Under the pieces are notes generated by a model, which was given only the letters and a program-made list of their open reading frames with translations, made no database searches and was not told where the DNA came from. From positions 1 through 22,186 of the forward strand of contig UQQA01000026.1 in NCBI GenBank assembly GCA_900543105.1: a DNA stretch of 22,186 nt, read 5' to 3'. This DNA comes from an uncultured Ruminococcus sp. Its GTDB lineage: Bacteria > Bacillota > Clostridia > Oscillospirales > Ruminococcaceae. Each line of letters starts with the position of its first letter. The stretch's first letter is position 1. Positions 15,232-22,135 of the stretch are shown in pieces. Position numbers and translations under genes: made by a program.

Positions 15232-15321
15232 GGTATTACCGAATGTCTGCAATAACCTGCAAAATGCAAGTTATCATTCTTAATAGACCTGCTTCCGTCG
15301 GAGCAGGAAAATGAATAATAC
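15232..15321 (+). ncRNA. Predicted three-way-junction RNA in the lon leader
   Basis: Complementary segments nest neatly. P1 is GTATTA (15233-15238) with TAATAC (15316-15321). P2 is GAATG (15241-15245) with CATTC (15275-15279), continuing across an internal loop as ATAACcTGC (15252-15260) with GCAaGTTAT (15266-15274). P3 is CCTGCTTC (15288-15295) with GGAGCAGG (15300-15307) around a CGTC loop. P1 starts at the predicted transcription start. The joining strands are short and purine-rich (TTAATAGA, AAAATGAA). I do not recognise any riboswitch or leader class known to me, and the structure is drawn by hand. It may be a leader element of lon, an independent small RNA, or chance pairing in AT-rich DNA. 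Confidence 0.4.
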
Positions 15322-15329
15322 AACATAAA

Positions 15330-15493
15330 GGGAACCTCTAAAAACCTCCCTCACGACAAATTTTCTATGACTTTGCGCATCTTCTGCGTTAGCAAAACTT
15401 GAAATACATCAAGTATTTACTGCGTTTCGCTGCCTTGAAGCTGCGCAAAGTCCCAACGAAAATTTGCTCGTGTTCCGGTTTTTAGAGAACCCC
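15330..15493 (+). mobile_element. Palindromic MITE-like repeat element, 164 bases
   Basis: The element is an imperfect inverted repeat along its whole length. Its ends are GGG...CTCTAAAAACC on the left and GGTTTTTAGAG...CCCC on the right. Further in, CAAATTTTC (15357-15365) matches GAAAATTTG (15458-15466), and GACTTTGCGCA (15369-15379) matches TGCGCAAAGTC (15442-15452). The centre has ACTTGA (15397-15402) with TCAAGT (15409-15414), and CTGCGTT occurs twice (15384-15390, 15419-15425). TAAA directly flanks both ends (15326-15329, 15494-15497), a possible target-site duplication. It encodes no transposase, so it would need one supplied elsewhere. The strand is arbitrary. Copy number in the genome is unknown from this window. 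Confidence 0.7.
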
Positions 15494-15554
15494 TAAAAAT
15501 ATTCATTTTAATTTTGACAATATCTTTTATGACGACGGAGAAACGAGGTTTATA

Positions 15555-17936
15555 ATGGGAACAAGAGCTGAAACGATAACAATGCCAATGCTCGCAGTAA
15601 GAGGACTTGTCATTTTTCCGAATACGGTCGTGCATTTCGATGTTTCAAGAGAGCGCTCGGAGCTTGCTCTTAAAGCTGCAATGAGCGGCAACAAGCTTAT
15701 TTTTCTCGATGCTCAGATCGACAACTCTGTTGAAGACCCGAGCAAGAATGATCTGTATAAAATCGGAACTGTTGCAGAAATTCGCCAGATCCTCAAAACC
15801 CCCGATAAGATCACAAGAGTTCTGGTCGAGGGTAAATATCGTGCGAAACTGATGAAGATAGATCAGAACGAACCGTATCTTACGGCTGTTATAAAAAAGC
15901 TGCCGAATTACATAGAGTGTCAGAACGAAGAGGCGGAGCTTGATGCTGTTGTCCGTGCGACAAGATCAACCTTTGAACATTACAGCCACCTTGTGCCGAA
16001 GATGCCGAAAGAACTTATCAATGCGATAATGGACGAGAAAGACCCTGCGAAATTCTTCGATACGATAGTCAGCAACATTCTTTTGCCGGTTGAGGACAAA
16101 CAGGACTTGCTTGAAGAGGATTATCTCGTGTCAAAGCTTGGTATGCTGCTTGCAATGCTCTCCCGTGAGATAGAAATTCTTGATATCGAATACAGCATAC
16201 AGAACAAGGTCAGAGAGCAGATCGACGACGGTCAGCGTGAGTATTATCTCCGTGAGCAGATGAGGGCAATATCTTCACAGCTCGGCGAAGATGATACATA
16301 CGATGAACTCGATGAATATGAGCAGAAGATAAAGGATCTTCACCTTGAACAGGCGAGCGAGGAAAAACTCCTGCGTGAGGTTACACGCCTTTCAAAAATG
16401 TCACCGTCCTCGCAGGATTATGCCGTTCTCCGTAACTATCTCGATACGGTGCTTGAACTTCCGTGGAATAAATATTCGGAGGAAACTGCCGATATCGAAC
16501 GCGCACAGCTTATCCTCGACCACGATCATTACGGCTTGAAGAAGGTCAAGGAAAGAATCGTTGAGAATATTGCAGTCCGTGAACTTAAACCGGATATAAA
16601 GGGACAGATAATCTGTCTTGTCGGCCCTCCCGGTGTCGGTAAAACTTCTATCGGAAAGTCGATTGCCAAGGCTCTCGGAAGAGAGTATGTCAGAGTTTCG
16701 CTCGGCGGTATCAAGGACGAATCCGATATCCGAGGTCACAGAAAAACGTACGTCGGCGCTATGCCCGGACGTATCATAACCGCATTAAAACAGGCAGGGA
16801 CGGCAAATCCTCTTATCCTGCTCGATGAGATAGACAAAATGTCGAATGATATGCGGGGTGACCCGTCCTCAGCAATGCTCGAAGTCCTCGACAGCGAACA
16901 GAACAACGCTTTCCGCGACCACTATATTGAAATACCATTCGACCTGAGCAAGGTTCTCTTCGTTACGACCGCAAACACAACCGAAACGATAGATGCTCCG
17001 CTCCTCGACAGAATGGAAGTTATCGAGCTTACAAGCTATACAAGAGAGGAAAAGTTCCATATCGCAAAGGAACATCTTATCCCGAAGCAGCTCAAAGCGC
17101 ATGGGCTCAAAGCATCGATGCTTAAGATAAACGATGCTGCGATCTATGTGCTTATTGATAATTATTCACGCGAAGCAGGCGTAAGAAAGCTTGAAAGACT
17201 TATCGCTTCACTTTGCAGAAAGGCTGCCAAAGTCATTGTTTCGGGCGAGGCTGCAAAGGTCAGCATCACACCGAGAAATATTGAAAAATACCTCGGCGTT
17301 CGCAAATATATTGACGATGATCTCGCCAAAAATGATGAAGTCGGCGTTGTAAACGGTCTTGCGTGGACTTCGGTCGGCGGCGTTATAATGCCGCTTGAAG
17401 CTATCGTTCTGGACGGCAAGGGAAATGTCAAGGTAACGGGTTCGCTCGGTGATGTTATGAAAGAAAGCTCCGAGATCGCTGTCAGCTACGTTCGCTCAAT
17501 TGCGGATAAATACGGCATCGCTCCGGATTTCTACAAGGAAAAGGATATCCATATCCACGCTCCCGAGGGCGCAACTCCAAAGGACGGTCCGTCAGCAGGC
17601 GTTACAATGACAACTGCACTCGTTTCCGCTCTTTCGGGCATTCCCGTTCGGCATGATGTTGCTATGACGGGCGAGATAACGCTCCACGGAAAAGTTCTTC
17701 CGATAGGCGGACTTCGTGAAAAGACAATGGCTGCTTACAAAGCAGGTATGAAAGATGTTATTGTTCCTGCGGCAAATAAGGCTGATCTTGAAGAGGTCGA
17801 TGATGTTGTCAAGGAGGGTTTGAACTTCATCTTTGCGGAAAAGCTCACAGACGTTCTTGACAATGCGCTTGCCAAAAAGCCTTTGCCGAATAAGAAGAAA
17901 AAAGATATAAAAAATAATGCCGAGCTTCGCTCATAA
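15555..17936 (+). CDS. lon: ATP-dependent protease Lon (LonA type)
   Basis: Lon is a hexameric AAA+ serine protease that degrades misfolded and regulatory proteins. The 793-residue protein has the complete LonA layout. The N-terminal substrate-recognition domain runs from MLAVRGLVIFPN to about 210, followed by the coiled-coil region with EYYLREQMRAISSQLGE. Walker A GPPGVGKT lies at 357-364 and Walker B LLDEIDKM around 421-428. The protease domain carries catalytic S680 (PKDGPSAGVTM) and K723 (LPIGGLREK), 43 residues apart as in the E. coli enzyme. The tail is lysine-rich. The SD is modest (CGAGG, 6 bases before the ATG). The leader is about 320 bases and includes a predicted RNA structure and a repeat element. 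ysxC follows 25 bases later, the same order as in Bacillus. Confidence 0.98.
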   Translation: MGTRAETITMPMLAVRGLVIFPNTVVHFDVSRERSELALKAAMSGNKLIFLDAQIDNSVEDPSKNDLYKIGTVAEIRQILKTPDKITRVLVEGKYRAKLMKIDQNEPYLTAVIKKLPNYIECQNEEAELDAVVRATRSTFEHYSHLVPKMPKELINAIMDEKDPAKFFDTIVSNILLPVEDKQDLLEEDYLVSKLGMLLAMLSREIEILDIEYSIQNKVREQIDDGQREYYLREQMRAISSQLGEDDTYDELDEYEQKIKDLHLEQASEEKLLREVTRLSKMSPSSQDYAVLRNYLDTVLELPWNKYSEETADIERAQLILDHDHYGLKKVKERIVENIAVRELKPDIKGQIICLVGPPGVGKTSIGKSIAKALGREYVRVSLGGIKDESDIRGHRKTYVGAMPGRIITALKQAGTANPLILLDEIDKMSNDMRGDPSSAMLEVLDSEQNNAFRDHYIEIPFDLSKVLFVTTANTTETIDAPLLDRMEVIELTSYTREEKFHIAKEHLIPKQLKAHGLKASMLKINDAAIYVLIDNYSREAGVRKLERLIASLCRKAAKVIVSGEAAKVSITPRNIEKYLGVRKYIDDDLAKNDEVGVVNGLAWTSVGGVIMPLEAIVLDGKGNVKVTGSLGDVMKESSEIAVSYVRSIADKYGIAPDFYKEKDIHIHAPEGATPKDGPSAGVTMTTALVSALSGIPVRHDVAMTGEITLHGKVLPIGGLREKTMAAYKAGMKDVIVPAANKADLEEVDDVVKEGLNFIFAEKLTDVLDNALAKKPLPNKKKKDIKNNAELRS

Positions 17937-17961
17937 ATAAAACAGGGGAGAAAGTAACGAT

Positions 17962-18546
17962 ATGAACTTTAACAAAGCGGAATTTTTCGCTTCATACGGA
18001 GAATATAAGCAGCTTCCGCCCTCGGAAAAAACAGAATTTGCTTTCGCGGGACGTTCCAATGTCGGAAAGTCCTCTCTGATAAATAAAATTTTCAACAGAA
18101 AATCGCTCGCAAGAGTTTCCGCTGTCCCCGGAAAGACCGCAACGGTCAACTTTTATAAGATAGATGACTGCTTTCTTGTCGATCTCCCGGGATACGGCTA
18201 TGCAAAGATAGCCAAGAGCGATAAGCTTCGCTGGTCGGAGCTTATTGAGGGTTATCTTATGTCGGGACGTGATATTGCGCTGATATTTCAGCTCATCGAT
18301 ATGCGCCACCCGCCCTCTGCGGACGATATGCACATGATAAATTTTATGATAGATAACGAACTGCCGTTTGTTATTATACTGACAAAGGCTGACAAGCTTT
18401 CCAAAAGAGAGCGTGCCGAACGAATGGAGGGGTTCAGGCAGGAAATAGAGTATTTTGATGATATCACGGTAATTGAATTTTCCGCTGTAACAGGCGAGGG
18501 AGCAGATAAAATCAGGGAAATAATCGAGGAAGTTTCTGCGGAATAA
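17962..18546 (+). CDS. ysxC: Ribosome biogenesis GTP-binding protein YsxC/EngB
   Basis: A 194-residue TRAFAC GTPase of the EngB/YihA/YsxC family, needed for assembly of the 50S subunit. The motifs are G1 GRSNVGKSS at 30-38, a G2 threonine in PGKTATVNFY (56-65), G3 DLPGYGYAK at 74-82 and G4 TKAD at 141-144; the G5 SAVTGEG lies near the C-terminus. The N-terminus NKAEFFASYGEYKQLPP is typical. The lon-ysxC order is conserved in Firmicutes. The SD GGGGAGAAAG lies a few bases before the ATG. It may be co-transcribed with lysA downstream, 33 bases away, since no terminator is visible in between. Confidence 0.97.
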   Translation: MNFNKAEFFASYGEYKQLPPSEKTEFAFAGRSNVGKSSLINKIFNRKSLARVSAVPGKTATVNFYKIDDCFLVDLPGYGYAKIAKSDKLRWSELIEGYLMSGRDIALIFQLIDMRHPPSADDMHMINFMIDNELPFVIILTKADKLSKRERAERMEGFRQEIEYFDDITVIEFSAVTGEGADKIREIIEEVSAE

Positions 18547-18579
18547 AATTTTGCAGAGAAAAAAGAAAGGGTTTTGAAA

Positions 18580-19878
18580 ATGTTTGTATCGGAAAATTTA
18601 ACAGTAAACGAAAAAGGTCACCTTGCCGTAAGCGGCGTTGATACCGTAGAGCTTGCAAAGGAATACGGCACTCCGCTTTATGTTATGGACGAAGCGATGA
18701 TACGCAGCGCTTGCCGGCGTTTCAAGAAGTCTATCGACGAATTCTACGGCGGCGCAGGTCTTGTATGCTATGCGAGCAAGGCTTTCTCCTGCAAGGAAAT
18801 TTACAGAATAGTTAATTCCGAGGGCGTTGGCGCAGACGTGGTATCGGGCGGCGAGCTTTACACGGCTGCAAGCGTTGGTTTCCCTATGGATAAGGTTTGC
18901 TTCCACGGCAATAACAAGACAGACGAAGAGCTTGAACTCGCAGTTGAGAAGAAAGTCGGAAGAATAATCGTTGACAATGTTTATGAGCTTGAAAGACTTG
19001 ACAAGCTCGCAGAGAAAAAGGGCGTTACAGCAAACATAATGTTCCGTATCAAGCCGGGCATCGATGCACATACACATAACTTTGTAAAAACAGGTCAGAT
19101 CGACAGCAAGTTCGGTTTTGCGCTTGAAACAGGTGAGGCTTTTGAGGCTGTTAAAAAGGCTATCGCACTCAAAAATGTTCACCTTGTCGGTCTGCATTGT
19201 CATATCGGCAGCCAGATCTTCGATATTGGCCCGTTTGTACACGCAGCAGAGGTTATGCTCGGCTTCATCGCAAAGATCAAGAACGAGTTTTCCTTTGAAG
19301 TGAAGGAACTCAATCTCGGCGGCGGCTTCGGTATCAAGTACACAAACGAGGACAAGCCATGCGCATTTGAAAAGTATATGGAGTGCGTTTCCGTAAAGGT
19401 AAAGGAAATCTGTGCGGAAACGGGCATCAAGCTCCCGTTTATCCTCATCGAACCCGGCCGTTCAATTGCCGCTCCTGCAGGTCTTACACTCTATACAGTT
19501 GGCGGCATCAAGGAGATACCCAACATTCGTACCTATGTTTCAATTGACGGCGGCATGTGCGATAACCCACGTTATGCACTTTATAAGTCCGAATATGACA
19601 TTGAGGTTGCAAACAAGGCAGGCGAGGAAAAGACCGAAAAGATCACGCTCGCAGGAAAGTGCTGCGAAAGCGGCGACCTTATCGGTGAAAATATGCCCGT
19701 TCAGCACGTTGAAGTCGGCGACACTATCGCTGTTCTTGCAACGGGTGCATACAACTATTCAATGTCCTCCAATTACAACAGACTTTGCAAGCCTGCTGTC
19801 GTAATGGTCAAGGACGGAAAATCAAGAGTTATCGTTAAGCGTGAAACTCTTGAAGATATTATCCGCAACGATATCTGA
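18580..19878 (+). CDS. lysA: Diaminopimelate decarboxylase
   Basis: LysA decarboxylates meso-diaminopimelate to lysine with PLP. The 432-residue protein has the alanine-racemase-like barrel with PLP lysine K67 (VCYASKAFS), HIGSQI at 208-213, the LNLGGGFGIKY glycine loop and EPGRSI at 291-296. In the C-terminal domain, CESGD begins at C362 and supplies an active-site residue to the neighbouring subunit. The frame is open from a TTG at 18574, but ATG 18580 has AAAGAAAGG 9 bases upstream and is preferred. No lysine riboswitch is seen; the upstream gap is only 33 bases. A strong terminator follows. Confidence 0.97.
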   Translation: MFVSENLTVNEKGHLAVSGVDTVELAKEYGTPLYVMDEAMIRSACRRFKKSIDEFYGGAGLVCYASKAFSCKEIYRIVNSEGVGADVVSGGELYTAASVGFPMDKVCFHGNNKTDEELELAVEKKVGRIIVDNVYELERLDKLAEKKGVTANIMFRIKPGIDAHTHNFVKTGQIDSKFGFALETGEAFEAVKKAIALKNVHLVGLHCHIGSQIFDIGPFVHAAEVMLGFIAKIKNEFSFEVKELNLGGGFGIKYTNEDKPCAFEKYMECVSVKVKEICAETGIKLPFILIEPGRSIAAPAGLTLYTVGGIKEIPNIRTYVSIDGGMCDNPRYALYKSEYDIEVANKAGEEKTEKITLAGKCCESGDLIGENMPVQHVEVGDTIAVLATGAYNYSMSSNYNRLCKPAVVMVKDGKSRVIVKRETLEDIIRNDI

Positions 19879-19889
19879 TAAAATTTTAT

Positions 19890-19930
19890 GCCGCACAGAT
19901 CACATTTTTGCGTTTTGTGCGGCTTTGTTA
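19890..19930 (+). terminator. Intrinsic terminator after lysA
   Basis: GCCGCACA (19890-19897) pairs perfectly with TGTGCGGC (19916-19923) around an 18-base loop, followed by TTTGTTAT. It is 11 bases after the lysA stop. The T-run is interrupted by one G, but the GC-rich stem makes termination likely. Confidence 0.85.
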
Positions 19931-19951
19931 TAAGAAATTTTGTAAAAATCC

Positions 19952-19980
19952 TTTACTTTTTTGCTACAATGTGCTAAAAT
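19952..19980 (+). promoter_or_regulatory. Promoter for the YerC-methyltransferase unit (TTTACT-17-TAAAAT)
   Basis: A -35 element TTTACT (19952-19957) is separated by 17 bases from TAAAAT (19975-19980), with an extended -10 TGC at 19972-19974. The 15 bases ACAATGTGCTAAAAT (19966-19980) are identical to those in the rplS promoter (6296-6310). The start would be about 19987, 65 bases before the YerC ATG. Confidence 0.68.
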
Positions 19981-20051
19981 GATAATATAGGATTTCGTAT
20001 AGAATTTCGAGAGGAGGTATGCTCCTGATTTTTTAGGGGCAGAACAACAAT
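19981..20051 (+). promoter_or_regulatory. Leader of the YerC gene with a sequestered SD-like site and tiny open frame
   Basis: A perfect GAGGAGG (20011-20017) lies 34 bases upstream of the YerC start, too far to serve it. It can pair within AGGAG-GTATG-CTCCT (20013-20027), a five-pair hairpin followed by GATTTTTT. An ATG at 20019 in the loop opens a five-codon frame ending at TAG 20036, but it is only 1 base after the SD. The YerC start itself has just AGGGG, about 12 bases away. Whether this is an attenuator or chance is unknown. Confidence 0.4.
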
Positions 20052-20357
20052 ATGAATGATAAATTAAGAGGAGAGCAGATGGATGACCTCTTTAAGGCTA
20101 TCCTTACTCTTGAAACAACAGAAGAATGTTATGCTTTCTTTGAGGATCTCTGCACCGTGCTTGAACTCAAATCCCTTGCACAGCGTATGCAGGTCGCAAA
20201 GATGCTCGTGAGCAAAAATGTTTACAGTGATATCGTTGCTACAACAGGTGCAAGCACAGCGACTATCAGCCGTGTAAACCGTACACTCAACTACGGTACG
20301 GACGGTTATGCCCTCGTTTTTGACCGCCTTAAAAAGCAGCAGGAAGAAAATAAGTAA
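20052..20357 (+). CDS. YerC/YecD family TrpR-related DNA-binding protein
   Basis: A 101-residue helical protein related to the Trp repressor fold. The helix-turn-helix lies at about 55-80 (SDIVATTGASTATISRVNRTL), with the family's GASTATISRV recognition helix and the LNYGTDGY segment behind it. The N-terminus NDKLRGEQMDDLFKAIL aligns with Bacillus YerC, so ATG 20052 is chosen even though a later ATG at 20079 has a better SD (AAGAGGAG). The targets and ligand of YerC proteins are not established to my knowledge. The 3' end overlaps the methyltransferase start by one base, so the pair is co-translated. It may regulate its own operon or a separate pathway. Confidence 0.92.
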   Translation: MNDKLRGEQMDDLFKAILTLETTEECYAFFEDLCTVLELKSLAQRMQVAKMLVSKNVYSDIVATTGASTATISRVNRTLNYGTDGYALVFDRLKKQQEENK

Positions 20358-21106
20358 TGAGCGGTTACAGCTGCTTTGCATACTACTACGATAAGCTTAC
20401 GCAGAATATTTCATATAAGGACAGGGCAGGCTACTACGATTCGCTAGTGAAAAAACACGGCGGAAGAAAAGGTATCCTGCTTGACCTTGCCTGCGGAACG
20501 GGAAGCCTTTCCGAAGAGTTCGCGCGGCTTGGATATGATGTCATAGGCACGGATTCGTCAATGGAAATGCTGAATGAAGCGCTTGACAAGAAATTTGATA
20601 GCGGACTTCCGATACAGTATCTTTGTCAGGATATGACTGAGCTGGATATGTTCGGCACTATCGATGTGACGGTATGCGCACTTGACAGCATAAATCACCT
20701 CGGCAGCCTTGAAGATATAAAAAAGACTTTCGCCAAGGTTTCGCTTTTCTGTGAACCGAACGGACTTTTTCTTTTCGATATAAACACGCCGTATAAGCAC
20801 AGAAATGTCCTTGGCAACAATACTTTTGTGTATGATATCGAAGAAGTTTACTGCGTATGGCAGAACTACTATGAAGAAGAAAATAACAGGGTCACGATGT
20901 CCCTTGATTTTTTTGAGCCTGATGAAAACGGAAAGTATTCACGTTACAGTGATGAATTTTCCGAGATCGCATTCGACAGCAAGGTTATCGAGCAGGCTTT
21001 GGAAGAGGTCGGCTTTAAGATAGTCGGAAAATACGATTATGACAGCTATGATGCACCGAATGAATCGAGTGAAAAGGTAGTTTATGCCGCCCAAAAAATA
21101 AAATGA
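20357..21106 (+). CDS. Class I SAM-dependent methyltransferase
   Basis: A 249-residue class I methyltransferase. SAM-binding motif I is LDLACGTGS at 42-50, motif II ends in the acidic D66 (VIGTDSSMEML), and VTVCALDSINHL (about 106-117) forms the post-II region. The C-terminal half, with YDIEEVYCVWQNYYEE and the late KIVGKYDYDSYD, resembles the YqeM-like group. The substrate cannot be read from sequence; small molecules, tRNA or protein are all possible. It starts within the YerC stop (TAATG) and ends before a terminator hairpin. Confidence 0.88.
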   Translation: MSGYSCFAYYYDKLTQNISYKDRAGYYDSLVKKHGGRKGILLDLACGTGSLSEEFARLGYDVIGTDSSMEMLNEALDKKFDSGLPIQYLCQDMTELDMFGTIDVTVCALDSINHLGSLEDIKKTFAKVSLFCEPNGLFLFDINTPYKHRNVLGNNTFVYDIEEVYCVWQNYYEEENNRVTMSLDFFEPDENGKYSRYSDEFSEIAFDSKVIEQALEEVGFKIVGKYDYDSYDAPNESSEKVVYAAQKIK

Positions 21107-21110
21107 TGAT

Positions 21111-21145
21111 ATTCCATTTGTTTCGCAAGGGCAGATGGAATTTTT
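21111..21145 (+). terminator. Intrinsic terminator between the methyltransferase gene and hslO
   Basis: ATTCCATTTG (21111-21120) pairs with CAGATGGAAT (21132-21141), ten pairs with one T-G wobble, around an 11-base loop. It is followed by TTTTC. It starts a few bases after the methyltransferase stop. Only 21 bases separate it from the hslO ATG, which leaves no room for a promoter in between. Confidence 0.75.
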
Positions 21146-21166
21146 CTAAAAGAAAGGAAGATAAAA

Positions 21167-22036
21167 ATGGCTAAAATCGTCAGAACTATATCAGCGGACG
21201 CTTCTGTAACTGCGACCGCTATAGATGCAACCGATATCGTTGCGGAGATAGAGCGTATCCATCAGCCGTCTGCGGTCGTTACGGCTGCACTCGGCAGACT
21301 TTCGATAGCAGCTTCGCTTATCGGTATCGGACTTAAAAACGATACTGACAGCGTTACGCTTCGTATGAACGGAAACGGTCCTGCAGGTGCGCTTATTGCG
21401 GTTGCGGACAGCAGGGGAAACGTTAAATCGTATGTTTCCAACCCGATAGTTGAGATACCGCTCAATTCTTACGGAAAGCTTGATGTTGCAGGTGCTGTCG
21501 GCAAGGACGGTACACTGAGCGTTGTCAAAGACCTCGGTCTGAAAGAACCTTATGTAGGACAGATACCTATAGCTTCGGGCGAGATAGCAGAGGATATCGC
21601 AAGCTATTTTGCAATGAGCGAACAGATACCTACTGTGTGCGGACTTGGCGTTCTTGTAAATCCCGATCTTACCGTGAAGGCAGCAGGAGGTTATCTTATC
21701 CAGCTTCTTCCGTTTGCTGACGAATCCTGCATCGATGTGCTTGAAAAGAATGTAAACAGCCTGCCGTCCGTTACACAGATGCTCACTTCGGGAGTGACTG
21801 CGGAAGAAATGGCAATGAAAGTTCTTGACGGACTTACTCCGAATGTTCTGGATGAGTTCACCTGTGCATATAAATGTGATTGCAGCAGGGAAAGAGTTGA
21901 ACGCGCGCTTGTTAGCCTCGGAAATGATGAGCTTGACAAAATGGCAAAGGAGCAGGATGATATTGAGGTTTGCTGTCATTTCTGCGACAAAAAGTACCAT
22001 TTTACGCCAGAGGAAATAATTTCTCTAAAAAAATAA
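21167..22036 (+). CDS. hslO: Hsp33 redox-regulated chaperone
   Basis: Hsp33 is a cytoplasmic holdase switched on when oxidation releases zinc from its C-terminal cysteines. The 289-residue protein has the N-terminal domain (GALIAVADSRGNVKSYV, YVGQIPIASGEIAEDIASYF), and the zinc centre is complete: C237-x-C239, 30 intervening residues, then C270-x2-C273. An additional cysteine, C269, sits next to the second pair. Length matches the family. The SD AAAGGAAG precedes the ATG. A terminator-like hairpin ends just 21 bases before the start, so hslO must rely on read-through or on a promoter inside the methyltransferase gene. Confidence 0.96.
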   Translation: MAKIVRTISADASVTATAIDATDIVAEIERIHQPSAVVTAALGRLSIAASLIGIGLKNDTDSVTLRMNGNGPAGALIAVADSRGNVKSYVSNPIVEIPLNSYGKLDVAGAVGKDGTLSVVKDLGLKEPYVGQIPIASGEIAEDIASYFAMSEQIPTVCGLGVLVNPDLTVKAAGGYLIQLLPFADESCIDVLEKNVNSLPSVTQMLTSGVTAEEMAMKVLDGLTPNVLDEFTCAYKCDCSRERVERALVSLGNDELDKMAKEQDDIEVCCHFCDKKYHFTPEEIISLKK

Positions 22037-22055
22037 AATTTTTTTCAAAAAGCCC

Positions 22056-22084
22056 TTGACAAATGAAAAGTTATAGTGTATAAT
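22056..22084 (+). promoter_or_regulatory. Near-consensus sigma-A promoter for the tRNA gene (TTGACA-17-TATAAT)
   Basis: TTGACA (22056-22061) and TATAAT (22079-22084) are both perfect and are separated by 17 bases. This is the strongest promoter in the window. The predicted start is around 22091, giving a 5' extension of about 45 bases before the tRNA to be removed by RNase P. Confidence 0.93.
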
Positions 22085-22135
22085 AAATATCGTCGCTTGG
22101 GGATAACGAAAAAACGAAATTCTCAAAGACGATGT

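Noticed and set aside
15330..15493. CRISPR-like or IS remnant reading of the palindromic element
   Set aside because: There is only one copy and no spacer array, and no transposase-like peptide in any frame; a MITE-like repeat explains it better.
18547..18579. Lysine riboswitch before lysA
   Set aside because: The gap is only 33 bases, far too short for the L-box aptamer, and no such motif lies in the end of ysxC.
21191..22000. 269-codon - strand open frame opposite hslO
   Set aside because: It runs antisense to a complete Hsp33 gene with all zinc cysteines; composition looks like a reverse-frame artefact.
22037..22050. Terminator after hslO
   Set aside because: An A-run faces a T-run (about 22027-22045) but there is no GC stem; I would not call it an intrinsic terminator.
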